Shown piece after piece: positions 9,405 to 18,103 of a stretch of 64,000 nucleotides of DNA. How positions within the stretch are numbered: position 1 is the first letter of the stretch; each line of letters starts with the position of its first letter. Source of the stretch: Lachnospiraceae bacterium (GTDB taxonomy: Bacteria; Bacillota; Clostridia; Lachnospirales; Lachnospiraceae). Where the stretch lies: positions 1 to 64,000 of the forward strand of contig JAIEAP010000004.1 in NCBI GenBank assembly GCA_029071325.1. Reading direction: 5' to 3'. The notes beneath the pieces were generated by a model, which had not been told where the DNA came from, did no database searches, and saw nothing but the letters and a program-made list of their open reading frames with translations. The position numbers and the translations under genes were made by a program.

Positions 9405-9422
9405 CGACATGATAGGAGAAAC

Positions 9423-10382
9423 ATGATGGATAAAATTGCAGTATTGATTCCATGTTATAACGAGGAGAAGACTATTGAGAAGGTGGTGAAGGATTTCCGG
9501 CGGGAGATTCCGGATGCCGTTATATATGTGTATGATAACAATTCCACCGACCGCACCGCAGAGATTGCCGCTGGAGCCGGAGCCGTTGTGCGCCGGGAAT
9601 ACCAGCAGGGCAAGGGGAATGTCATTCGGCGTATGTTTCGGGAAATAGATGCGCAGTGTTATATCATGACAGACGGTGATGATACCTATCCGGCGGAATC
9701 AGCGCCGGAGATGATTACCCATGTGCTGGAGCGGGGGGCGGATATGGTGGTGGGAGATCGACTGTCCTCCACTTATTTTCAGGAGAATACAAGACCGTTC
9801 CACAATTTCGGCAATTCCCTGGTACGCAAATCCATCAACTTATTTTTTCACACGGATATCAAGGATATCATGACGGGATACCGTGCGTTTAGCTATCAGT
9901 TTGTGAAGTCGTTCCCAGTGTTGTCCAAAGGCTTTGAGATTGAGACAGAGATGAGCATTCATGCGGCAGATAAGAATATGCAGGTGGACAATGTAGTGAT
10001 TGAGTACCGGGACCGTCCGGCCGGGAGCGTATCCAAGCTGAATACCTATTCCGACGGCATCAAGGTTTTGCGGACCATTGTACGCCTCTACCGTACTTAT
10101 AAGCCCATGTCATTTTTCGGGATCATAGCGTTTGTTCTGGCAGCGCTGGGGATCGGATTCCTGATTCCGGTTCTGGTCACCTATGCCAGGACAGGGATGG
10201 TGCCGAATTTCCCGACGTTATTTGCCTGCGGTTTTGTGCTGCTTGCAGCAATTCAGTCATTTTTCTCCGGAATGATCTTAAAAACCATCGGGGAGAAAAA
10301 CCGGCAGGATTTTGAAATGCGGCTGCAGGAGATATGGGCGAGAGGCCAGGAAATTCGGCACAGGGACAAGGGCGGAGAATAA
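9423..10382 (+). CDS. Membrane-bound GT2, polyprenyl-phosphate sugar transferase type
   Basis: A 319-residue protein of the DPM1/GtrB group. The catalytic domain holds IPCYNEEKTIEKV, DNNSTDRT and the DGDDTYP motif (about residues 85-91). Two membrane spans follow at about residues 230-250 and 260-285. Such enzymes load a sugar from a nucleotide donor onto undecaprenyl phosphate for later use outside the cell. A GtrA-like flippase (12638) and a large membrane enzyme (13176) nearby could complete a three-part modification system. Two ATG codons in a row (9423, 9426) follow AGGAG; the second has the better spacing. Confidence 0.82.
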   Translation: MMDKIAVLIPCYNEEKTIEKVVKDFRREIPDAVIYVYDNNSTDRTAEIAAGAGAVVRREYQQGKGNVIRRMFREIDAQCYIMTDGDDTYPAESAPEMITHVLERGADMVVGDRLSSTYFQENTRPFHNFGNSLVRKSINLFFHTDIKDIMTGYRAFSYQFVKSFPVLSKGFEIETEMSIHAADKNMQVDNVVIEYRDRPAGSVSKLNTYSDGIKVLRTIVRLYRTYKPMSFFGIIAFVLAALGIGFLIPVLVTYARTGMVPNFPTLFACGFVLLAAIQSFFSGMILKTIGEKNRQDFEMRLQEIWARGQEIRHRDKGGE

Positions 10383-10392
10383 AGACAGAACT

Positions 10393-10421
10393 TTGACTTG
10401 AAGTAACTAATATGCTACAAT
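10393..10421 (+). promoter_or_regulatory. Promoter upstream of rmlB
   Basis: TTGACT (10393-10398), a 17-base spacer and TACAAT (10416-10421) with TGC just before it. This is a strong extended sigma-A promoter in the 69-base gap before rmlB and would let the downstream genes be transcribed independently of rmlD. Confidence 0.75.
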
Positions 10422-10451
10422 AAAACGATTTTATCATTAGGAGGGTAAGAA

Positions 10452-11537
10452 ATGAGAACTTATTTGGTAACCGGGGGAGCAGGATTTATTGGATCAAATT
10501 ATATTCATTACATGTTCCGCAAATACGACAATGAGATCCGCATCATCAATGTGGATGCACTGACTTATGCAGGCAACCTGGAGAATCTGAAAGATATTGA
10601 GGACCGGGATAATTATACATTTATCAAAGCGGACATTACGGACAAGGATGCCATCAGCAAGATTTTCGAGGAAAATGATATTGACCGGGTAGTGCATTTT
10701 GCGGCAGAGAGCCATGTGGACCGCAGTATCCGCAATCCCGAGGTATTCGTGCACACCAATGTGATGGGAACTGCCGTTATGTTAAACTGTGCGAAAGCGG
10801 CATGGGAGCTGCCGGACGGAAGTTATAAGGAGGGGAAGAAGTTCCTGCATGTGTCTACTGACGAGGTGTACGGTTCCCTGCCGGATGACGGCAAGAGCTT
10901 TTTCTATGAGACGACTCCGTATCAGCCCCACAGCCCCTATTCGGCAAGTAAGGCGTCCTCAGACATGCTGGTGAAGTCCTATATCGACACCTATCATTTC
11001 CCGGCGAACATTACCAATACTTCCAACAATTACGGACCGTATCAGTTCCCGGAGAAGCTCATTCCGCTGATCATCAACAATGCCCTGAACGGCAAAGCGC
11101 TTCCGGTGTACGGAGACGGTATGAATATCCGCGACTGGCTGTATGTAGACGATCATGCCAAGGGAATCGACATGGTACAGGAGCAGGGACGTCTGGGTCA
11201 GACCTACAATATCGGCGGACATAATGAGAAACGCAATATTGAGATCATCAATATTATTATCGAGACATTACAGGAAATCCTGCCGGACAGCGATCCCAGG
11301 AAGGCAAATGTCAGCAAGGATCTCATTACCTATGTGGAAGACCGTAAGGGACATGACAGACGTTATGCTATTGCGCCGGATAAGATCAAGGAAGAGATCG
11401 GCTGGGAGCCGGAGACCATGTTCAAAGATGGAATCAAGAAGACCATTGCATGGTATTTAGAGCATATGGACTGGATGGAGAATGTGACCAGCGGGGATTA
11501 CCAGAAGTACTATGAGGATATGTACAGCGGAAAATAG
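10452..11537 (+). CDS. rmlB: dTDP-glucose 4,6-dehydratase RmlB
   Basis: Second enzyme of dTDP-L-rhamnose synthesis; removes water from dTDP-glucose to give the 4-keto-6-deoxy sugar using bound NAD. The 361-residue protein has GGAGFIGSNY at residue 7 onward, AAESHVDRSI, the dehydratase signature STDEVYG (Asp and Glu for the elimination) and the YSASK catalytic pair. It is led by its own promoter and a TAGGAGGG site. The product is used by rmlC and rmlD; the latter lies 1.9 kb upstream and the former at 49921. Confidence 0.95.
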   Translation: MRTYLVTGGAGFIGSNYIHYMFRKYDNEIRIINVDALTYAGNLENLKDIEDRDNYTFIKADITDKDAISKIFEENDIDRVVHFAAESHVDRSIRNPEVFVHTNVMGTAVMLNCAKAAWELPDGSYKEGKKFLHVSTDEVYGSLPDDGKSFFYETTPYQPHSPYSASKASSDMLVKSYIDTYHFPANITNTSNNYGPYQFPEKLIPLIINNALNGKALPVYGDGMNIRDWLYVDDHAKGIDMVQEQGRLGQTYNIGGHNEKRNIEIINIIIETLQEILPDSDPRKANVSKDLITYVEDRKGHDRRYAIAPDKIKEEIGWEPETMFKDGIKKTIAWYLEHMDWMENVTSGDYQKYYEDMYSGK

Positions 11538-11548
11538 AGGCAACCGAT

Positions 11549-12622
11549 ATGGATTTATCATTTTATGAAAATCGGAAGGTACTGATTACAGGACATACCG
11601 GCTTTAAAGGTTCCTGGATGTGTAAGCTGCTTATGATGGCAGGGGCGCAGGTGACGGGGTATGCCCTGGAAGCACCCACAGCCCCCAGCCTCTTTGAACT
11701 GTGCGGACTCAAAGACGGAATGCATTCCGTGATTGGCGACATTCGGGATATTACCCATTTGAAGCAGGTGTTTGATGAGACGCAGCCGGAAGTGGTGATC
11801 CATATGGCGGCGCAGCCGCTTGTCAGGGATTCCTATAAAAATCCCGTTTACACTTATGACGTGAATGTAATGGGTACCGTAAACGTGCTGGAGTGCGTCC
11901 GCACCACCCCTTCCGTAAAGTCTGTAATAAACGTTACCACCGATAAGGTGTATTTCAATCGGGAATGGGAGTGGGGGTACAGAGAGGGCGAGGAACTAAA
12001 TGGGTATGATCCCTATTCTAATTCCAAATCCTGTTCGGAGCTTGTGACAAGCAGTTATAAGAACTCCTTTTTCCGGGATCGCGACGTGGCTGTCACTACG
12101 GCAAGAGCAGGAAATGTCATAGGAGGCGGAGATTTTGCAACAGACCGTATCATTCCGGACTGTATCCGGGCAGTGGAAGTGGGGAAATCTATTATTGTCC
12201 GAAATCCTTACTCTACCAGACCGTACCAGCATGTGCTGGAGCCAGTGGCGGCGTATCTGATGATCGCCCAGGCACAGTATGAGAACCGGAATCTGGCGGG
12301 GGGCTATAATGTAGGTCCGGATGATACGGATTGCTGGACCACAGGTAGGTTGGTAACTCTGTTCTGTGAGGAATGGAAGAAACAGACCGGGCAGGAGGCC
12401 GTATGGGAGAATCAGTATGATGGCGGGCCCCATGAAGCGAATTTTTTAAAACTGGACTGCTCAAAGATTAAGAGTACCTTTGGCTGGAAGCCGCGGTGGA
12501 ATGTACCCCATACTATGGAGAAAATCGTGGAATGGTCGAAGTGCTTTCTTACAGGCGGAGATGTGGATGCTTGTATGGAACGGCAGATTCGGGAGTTCTA
12601 TAGGGAGAAAGAAACTGACTGA
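11549..12622 (+). CDS. rfbG: CDP-glucose 4,6-dehydratase (RfbG type)
   Basis: A 357-residue extended SDR enzyme with GHTGFKGSW at the N-terminus, the DIRD element, MAAQPLVRDSY, the TTDKVY catalytic stretch and YSNSKSCSE. This signature set, especially GFKGSW and AAQPLVRDSY, is that of CDP-glucose dehydratases rather than the dTDP enzyme next door. It would give CDP-4-dehydro-6-deoxyglucose. The enzyme that makes CDP-glucose (RfbF) and the later enzymes of the known branches (abequose, paratose, tyvelose, ascarylose) are not in this window, so the end product is open. ATG 11549 is preceded by AGAGG. Confidence 0.87.
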   Translation: MDLSFYENRKVLITGHTGFKGSWMCKLLMMAGAQVTGYALEAPTAPSLFELCGLKDGMHSVIGDIRDITHLKQVFDETQPEVVIHMAAQPLVRDSYKNPVYTYDVNVMGTVNVLECVRTTPSVKSVINVTTDKVYFNREWEWGYREGEELNGYDPYSNSKSCSELVTSSYKNSFFRDRDVAVTTARAGNVIGGGDFATDRIIPDCIRAVEVGKSIIVRNPYSTRPYQHVLEPVAAYLMIAQAQYENRNLAGGYNVGPDDTDCWTTGRLVTLFCEEWKKQTGQEAVWENQYDGGPHEANFLKLDCSKIKSTFGWKPRWNVPHTMEKIVEWSKCFLTGGDVDACMERQIREFYREKETD

Positions 12623-12637
12623 CAGAGGAGAAAGATC

Positions 12638-13162
12638 ATGGACAAGATGGGCTCAAGACTGTGGAATCTTTTGGAGCGATGTCTGCACTTTATCGCATAT
12701 CAGATACTTCACATGAAGCTGACGGAAGACAGATGGCAGGGATTGATGCAGTTTGTAAAGTTTGGAATAGTGGGAGTCAGCAACTCTGTCCTTTCTTATG
12801 TTCTGTATGCGCTGAGCCTGTTTGTCCTACAGAAAGCAGAAATTGCAGTGGAGTGGAATTATCTGATCGCACAGGCGATTTCCTTCGTATTAAGTGTATT
12901 GTGGTCGTTTTACTGGAATCAGAAATATGTATTTGTATTAGAAGACGGTAAGCAGAGATCCATGTTCAAAGCATTACTCAAGACATATGTATCCTATTCC
13001 TTTACAGGATTGTTTTTGAACAGTGTATTTTTAAGTCTTTGGATACAGGTTTTGCATATATCAGAATATATTGCGCCTGTGATTAATCTGGTCATCAATG
13101 TGCCCGTCAACTTTTTGATCAATAAGTTCTGGGCATTTAGAAACGAAGAAAAGCAAGTTTGA
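12638..13162 (+). CDS. GtrA-like membrane protein
   Basis: A 174-residue protein with a basic N-terminus and four predicted membrane spans beginning at about residue 42 (FVKFGIVGVSNSVLSYVLY), which is the start of the GtrA domain. The last span contains NLVINVPVNFLINKFWAF, the usual C-terminal signature. GtrA proteins are thought to flip polyprenyl-phosphate-linked sugars across the membrane. It sits between sugar-modifying enzymes and 13 bases upstream of a large membrane protein, so it may serve the GT2 enzymes at 9423 or 15238. AGAGGAG lies before ATG 12638. Confidence 0.85.
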   Translation: MDKMGSRLWNLLERCLHFIAYQILHMKLTEDRWQGLMQFVKFGIVGVSNSVLSYVLYALSLFVLQKAEIAVEWNYLIAQAISFVLSVLWSFYWNQKYVFVLEDGKQRSMFKALLKTYVSYSFTGLFLNSVFLSLWIQVLHISEYIAPVINLVINVPVNFLINKFWAFRNEEKQV

Positions 13163-13175
13163 GATGGAGACGCAT

Positions 13176-15212
13176 ATGTTTGAAAATATATATGAAAAAG
13201 TAAAGAAAAATGTGATCACTTATGTGATTCTGACATTTCTTATAACAATTGTGATGGGGGTGCTTGCCCCGGCGCTGATCAGCAGGATTTCGTGGTTTTC
13301 GGAAGAATTCTCCTTTTATCCGGGTGAAAATATGCAGGCGTATCCGCTGAAAAATGAGGTTCCGGTTTCCCAGGTTTTCAATACGCCATATAAGGAAGTA
13401 AAGGGTATTAAACTCACGTTTGCGAAGGATGGCGGTAATGTATTTGGAGAACTGGCGGTAAGCTTAAAAGATGCAGAGAATGGAGAAATAATAGGAACCT
13501 GGCAGCGGAACCTGGCTCTGATAGAGAGCGGTGTTGCAGAGGAGTTTTATCTGAGTAAAGCGTATTCTGCCGGAATGGGGCACGAGCTTGTGTTTGAGGT
13601 CAGTGTCAGGAAAGAGGTTCCGGAGAGTGCATTTGCACTGTATGGAGTGCAGGATGAGGCCCAGGGAACAGAAGGTGCAACGGTTACTGCTGATGGAAGA
13701 GTCATATTCTCCGTATATGGATACGACAGCCATCAGAGCAGTTTATGGCTGTTTTATCTGATGACGTTCCTGTTTGTGGGATTGATGGCAGCCATGGTAT
13801 ATATGCGGGTAAGTCAAAAAGCCGGTGTTATGCTGGATTCTGTGGGACGCATGGATTGGTTTTTTGCGCTTGCTGCTATTTTGCTGGGCTGCTTTATCTT
13901 TAACCAGGCAGGGGATATGATCATTACCATTCATCATGCAGAGGATTTAATCTCGTCAATTTTTCAGGGAAAGTTTTTTGATTTCTATAGCATTGTTCTG
14001 GATAAATCCCTGCGGGGCGGATATGGTACGCCGGGCTTTTTGCAGAGCGCAAATTATAATATTTTTCTGTATCTGCTGCTGGCAGTTTTGCTCTCGCCCC
14101 TGGTATTGTTTCAGAAGATAACGGGAATTGCATATCCTGAGAAGGCTGCATTGCTTTATATGAATATCTTCCTGGCTGCAGCCGTGATTTTGTCGGCATA
14201 TCTTTTGTTCTGCCTGGCAAAGGAAATGGGGCAGAAAGAAAAGACTGCAAAGCTGACAGCGTATCTGTATCTTTCGTCTATCTTGACGGTATTTTGCACT
14301 GTGGGATTTTCACAGCTTGATATTTTTTACATTTTACTGGTGTTATGGGCGCTGCTGTTATTTGCAAAGCGGAAGTATTTGAAGTTTTCATTTGTGATGT
14401 CTCTGGCAATCATGTTGAAAACGTTTCCCCTGCTGATTTTTGTGCCACTTATCCTGTTAGTGGAAAAGCGTATACTGCATATTGTAAAATATTTGGCGGC
14501 GGGAATATCGTCTACATTGATTTTCAAGCTTATATTCAGCATGGATTCTGGCTACGCAGCTACACAGGAGAAGCTGGGAAATTATTATGGTTTTATGGGA
14601 CGTTTGTTTGGCAGCGGAGTTATTGTAGGACATGGGCTGGTTGCGTTTTTCATTCTGATCGTTATCGTTCTGTGTATTTATGCATATGAGAAGCGTTGTG
14701 CCAGAGAGGAACTCTGGAAATATGTGATCGTGATGCCGTTGATCGTGTTTGGAGCCTTTGCAATATTTGTCACATGGCATCCCCAGTGGCTGGCTGTTTT
14801 GGCGCCGTTTATGGCTCTGGCAATGTCAGTGGATAAAAAGAGGATGATCATGGTCTATCTGGACTGGGGAATTGGCATTTTCCTGCTTTTGCTTTCCGGA
14901 TTGCGGTGGCCTGGAGGTGTAGACAATTACATGATCAATCATGGCGCTTTGTCAATACTTACAGGATTTATGTATGACGGCGTGACCATAGCGGAGATCA
15001 TCGGGAATATAGATTATCTGGATGTAATGATCGTAACCGCAATGATGGCAATGATAGGATATTTTGTGACTGCAGCCGTAAGGGATATTTTACGTAAAAA
15101 GGAAATAAGCGAAGAAGATGACAGCTTTATTTTTCGCTGGACGGCATGGGTAAGACCGGCAAGCATCTATTTGTATTGCTTTGGTTTGATGTGTCTGTAT
15201 TTCTTTGCCTAA
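13176..15212 (+). CDS. Large polytopic membrane protein, probable GT-C-type glycosyltransferase
   Basis: A 678-residue protein. One span near the N-terminus (ITYVILTFLITIVMGVLAP) is followed by an extracytoplasmic beta-rich region to about residue 190, then ten or more spans with short loops. This is the general shape of GT-C enzymes that take sugar from a polyprenyl phosphate outside the membrane. I see no exact family; it resembles the DUF2029/mannosyltransferase group. ATG 13176 with GGAGA five bases upstream is preferred over ATG 13164. The GtrA-like gene before it and the GT2 after it fit a three-component glycan-decoration module. Confidence 0.68.
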   Translation: MFENIYEKVKKNVITYVILTFLITIVMGVLAPALISRISWFSEEFSFYPGENMQAYPLKNEVPVSQVFNTPYKEVKGIKLTFAKDGGNVFGELAVSLKDAENGEIIGTWQRNLALIESGVAEEFYLSKAYSAGMGHELVFEVSVRKEVPESAFALYGVQDEAQGTEGATVTADGRVIFSVYGYDSHQSSLWLFYLMTFLFVGLMAAMVYMRVSQKAGVMLDSVGRMDWFFALAAILLGCFIFNQAGDMIITIHHAEDLISSIFQGKFFDFYSIVLDKSLRGGYGTPGFLQSANYNIFLYLLLAVLLSPLVLFQKITGIAYPEKAALLYMNIFLAAAVILSAYLLFCLAKEMGQKEKTAKLTAYLYLSSILTVFCTVGFSQLDIFYILLVLWALLLFAKRKYLKFSFVMSLAIMLKTFPLLIFVPLILLVEKRILHIVKYLAAGISSTLIFKLIFSMDSGYAATQEKLGNYYGFMGRLFGSGVIVGHGLVAFFILIVIVLCIYAYEKRCAREELWKYVIVMPLIVFGAFAIFVTWHPQWLAVLAPFMALAMSVDKKRMIMVYLDWGIGIFLLLLSGLRWPGGVDNYMINHGALSILTGFMYDGVTIAEIIGNIDYLDVMIVTAMMAMIGYFVTAAVRDILRKKEISEEDDSFIFRWTAWVRPASIYLYCFGLMCLYFFA

Positions 15213-15237
15213 ATAAAACATAAGGGAGAAAGAACAA

Positions 15238-15960
15238 ATGTCTACGAGTATTGTATTGCTTGCTTACAATGAAGCTGAAAACCTGAAAATATTGCTGCCC
15301 CGGATCAAGCGGGCGGTACAGAAAATGGGAATTGATTATGAGATATTGATCATTGATTCTGCAAAGCCTACGGACAATACGGAGGAAGTAGCTATTGCAA
15401 ACGGTGCAAAATATATTCCGCAAGAGGAACCGTATTATGGAGGGGCTTTCCGGACCGGGATCAAATACGCCAGCAAGGAGCATCTGCTGGTGCTGGATGC
15501 AGATGGATCTCACGATCCGAAAGACATTCCTGCCATCCATAAGAAATACGCAGAAGGCTACGATATGGTCATCGGCTCACGCTATGTAAAAGGCGGAGTG
15601 TCCAATGACAGCAAATCCTCTTTTGTCATGTCAAAGATCTTAAATACAACGATGCGGATTGTGATCGGTGTAAAGGCAAAGGATATATCTACCAGCTACC
15701 GGTTGTATAACACAAAGCAGATTAAGGCGGTGGAACTGGTGAGGGATAATTATGACGTGCTTCAGGAAGTTATCCTTAAGATGAAGATCAATAAGCGGAA
15801 GAAGCATCAGAAATTCCGTATTGGCGAGACCCCTATTGTTTTTAATAAGAGAATGTACGGCGAGTCGAAACGGCAGCTTTTTAAATTTATCAAGGGTTAC
15901 ATTGTGACAGTGTTTATGCTGCTTGGAATCAATATACAATCTATGATACGGGATAAGTAA
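15238..15960 (+). CDS. GT2, dolichol/polyprenyl-phosphate sugar synthase-like
   Basis: A 240-residue GT2 catalytic domain: VLLAYNEAENLKILLPRI at the N-terminus, IIDSAKPTDNTEE, the DADGSHDP metal motif near residue 88 and VIGSRYVKGG, which are the landmarks of DPM1-type synthases. It lacks the C-terminal membrane pair seen in the enzyme at 9423; only the last 20 or so residues are hydrophobic (GYIVTVFMLLGI), suggesting a single anchor. With GDP-mannose made by the next gene, a polyprenyl-phosphate mannose or rhamnose product is plausible but not shown. AAGGGAG precedes ATG 15238. Confidence 0.82.
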   Translation: MSTSIVLLAYNEAENLKILLPRIKRAVQKMGIDYEILIIDSAKPTDNTEEVAIANGAKYIPQEEPYYGGAFRTGIKYASKEHLLVLDADGSHDPKDIPAIHKKYAEGYDMVIGSRYVKGGVSNDSKSSFVMSKILNTTMRIVIGVKAKDISTSYRLYNTKQIKAVELVRDNYDVLQEVILKMKINKRKKHQKFRIGETPIVFNKRMYGESKRQLFKFIKGYIVTVFMLLGINIQSMIRDK

Positions 15961-15980
15961 AGAAAGGAACGAGAGAACAC

Positions 15981-17051
15981 ATGAAGAAGACAGCACTTAT
16001 CATGGCGGGAGGCCGGGGCGAACGTTTTTGGCCAAAGAGCAGGAAGCGGTTGCCCAAACAATTCCTGTCATTGACGGATGATGGGAAAACCATGATCCAA
16101 CTGACAGTAGAAAGAATTAAATACATGGTAGATGTGGAAGATATTTATATTTCTACAAATAGGGAGTACAGGGATTTGGTGACAGAACAGCTCCCGGAGA
16201 TACCGGAAGAAAATATTTTATGTGAGCCGGTGGGAAGAAATACGGCCCCCTGTATCGGACTGGGGGCGGTCTGTATTCAGAAAAAGTACGAGGATGCCAT
16301 TATGATCGTGCTGCCCTCAGACCATTTGATCAAGTATAATAAAATGTTTTTGCGGACACTGGCAGATGCATCCGCCGTGGCAGAAAAGGGCGATAATCTC
16401 ATTACCATCGGAATCACGCCGGATTATCCGGAGTCCGGATACGGTTATATCAAATTCAATCCCGATGTATCGGATGGTCATGCATATGCGGTGGAGCGTT
16501 TTGTGGAAAAACCAAGTCTGGAGGTTGCAAAGGAATATCTGGAAACAGAAGAATACCTGTGGAACAGCGGAATGTTCGTATGGAAGGTGTCTGCAATCTT
16601 AAAAAATATACAGCTGCTTTTGCCGGATATGCACCAGGGGTTAATGAAAATCAAAGAATCCATTGGAACGGCGGAAGCGGAAAGCGTGCTGGAGCGTGAA
16701 TTTACCGCATTTACATCGGAGTCCATTGACTACGGTATCATGGAGAAGGCGAAGAATATCTACATCGTACCGGGAACCTTCGGATGGGATGATGTGGGTT
16801 CGTGGCTTGCGGTAGGACGGATCAAAAAGTCCAACGAAAACGGCAACGTAGTGAGCGGCAATATCATTACGATTCAGAGCAGGAACAATATTATCCAGGG
16901 GGATAAGAAACTGATCGCAACGGTGGGAATTGAAAATATGATCATTGTCGATACGGAGGACGCAACACTGATCTGCGATAAAGACAGTGTGGCAGATGTG
17001 AAAAAGGTTCTGGAAAATCTGAAAATATGTAATAGAGACGAATACATTTAG
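15981..17051 (+). CDS. manC: Mannose-1-phosphate guanylyltransferase
   Basis: Makes GDP-mannose from mannose-1-phosphate and GTP. The 356-residue protein has the pyrophosphorylase signature GGRGERFWPKSRKRLPKQF near the N-terminus, the VEKP motif around residue 175 and WNSGMFVW. It is the short form, without the C-terminal phosphomannose isomerase domain. The two following genes convert GDP-mannose onward, so this gene feeds a GDP-6-deoxyhexose branch. A phosphomannomutase is not visible here. AGAAAGGA precedes ATG 15981. Confidence 0.93.
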   Translation: MKKTALIMAGGRGERFWPKSRKRLPKQFLSLTDDGKTMIQLTVERIKYMVDVEDIYISTNREYRDLVTEQLPEIPEENILCEPVGRNTAPCIGLGAVCIQKKYEDAIMIVLPSDHLIKYNKMFLRTLADASAVAEKGDNLITIGITPDYPESGYGYIKFNPDVSDGHAYAVERFVEKPSLEVAKEYLETEEYLWNSGMFVWKVSAILKNIQLLLPDMHQGLMKIKESIGTAEAESVLEREFTAFTSESIDYGIMEKAKNIYIVPGTFGWDDVGSWLAVGRIKKSNENGNVVSGNIITIQSRNNIIQGDKKLIATVGIENMIIVDTEDATLICDKDSVADVKKVLENLKICNRDEYI

Positions 17052-17069
17052 AAAGAAAGAGGTAAGGAA

Positions 17070-18101
17070 ATGAAAAGAGCGCTGATTACCGGAATAACAG
17101 GACAGGATGGTTCCTATCTGGCGGAACTTCTGTTGGAAAAAGGATACGAAGTATACGGTATCATGAGAAGAAAAAGTGTAGTGGATTATGGAAATGTAGA
17201 CCATATCAAAGAAAAGGTTCATTTTGTCTATGCAGATATGACGGATCTGGTGTCTTTGGTGAATGCTATGCGTATTTCACAGGCGGATGAGGTGTACAAT
17301 CTTGCGGCGCAGTCCTTTGTAGCCACCAGCTGGGAGCAGCCTGTGGCAACAGCAGAGATCGATGCCATTGGTGTTACCAATATGCTGGAGGCAATCCGTA
17401 TGACGAAACCGGAAGCACGCTTTTATCAGGCGGCTACTTCAGAGATGTTCGGGAAGGTACAGGAAATGCCCCAGACAGAGAAGACCCCCTTTTATCCTAG
17501 AAGTCCCTACGGGGTTGCAAAGCTGTATGGATTCTGGATCACCAAGAATTACCGGGAAAGCTTTCAGATGTTTGCTTGCAGCGGAATCCTGTTTAATCAT
17601 GAGAGCGAGAGGAGAGGCAAGGAATTCGTGACACGTAAGATCACCTATTCGGTAGCTCGTATCAAGCAGGGAGTTCAGGATCATATTGAGCTGGGCAATC
17701 TGGATGCGAAACGTGACTGGGGGCATGCCAGGGATTATGTACATGCCATGTGGCTGCTGTTGCAGAATGAGAAGCCGGAGGATTATGTCATTGCCACGAA
17801 TGAGACGAGAACAGTTCGTGAATTTGTAGAGACGGCTTTCCGCCATGTGGATATTGAAATTATATGGGAAGGTGAAGGGGTTCATGAAGTAGGAAAAAAT
17901 AAAAGTACAGGAAAAGTACTTGTGAAGGTAAATCCGGAATTTTTCCGGCCGGCAGAAGTAGAGGTATTATTGGGCAATCCTGCCAAGGCAGAAAAGGAGC
18001 TGGGCTGGAAGAGAGAGATATCCTTCTCAGAGTTGGTAGAGCGTATGGTAAAAAAAGATATGGAAATTGTGGCAAAAGAAATCAAAGCGGAGAGCCTGTA
18101 A
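17070..18101 (+). CDS. gmd: GDP-mannose 4,6-dehydratase
   Basis: Dehydrates GDP-mannose to GDP-4-dehydro-6-deoxy-D-mannose. The 343-residue enzyme begins ALITGITGQDGSYLAELLL, has the substrate motif MRRKS, NLAAQSFV, TSEMFG and the catalytic SPYGVAK. The later FNHESERRGKEFVTRK segment and NLDAKRDWGHA are specific to GMD. It sits between manC and a reductase gene two bases downstream of its stop, so the three form one pathway. All catalytic residues appear intact. Start at 17070 is supported by GAGGTAAGG. Confidence 0.95.
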   Translation: MKRALITGITGQDGSYLAELLLEKGYEVYGIMRRKSVVDYGNVDHIKEKVHFVYADMTDLVSLVNAMRISQADEVYNLAAQSFVATSWEQPVATAEIDAIGVTNMLEAIRMTKPEARFYQAATSEMFGKVQEMPQTEKTPFYPRSPYGVAKLYGFWITKNYRESFQMFACSGILFNHESERRGKEFVTRKITYSVARIKQGVQDHIELGNLDAKRDWGHARDYVHAMWLLLQNEKPEDYVIATNETRTVREFVETAFRHVDIEIIWEGEGVHEVGKNKSTGKVLVKVNPEFFRPAEVEVLLGNPAKAEKELGWKREISFSELVERMVKKDMEIVAKEIKAESL

Positions 18102-18103
18102 AC

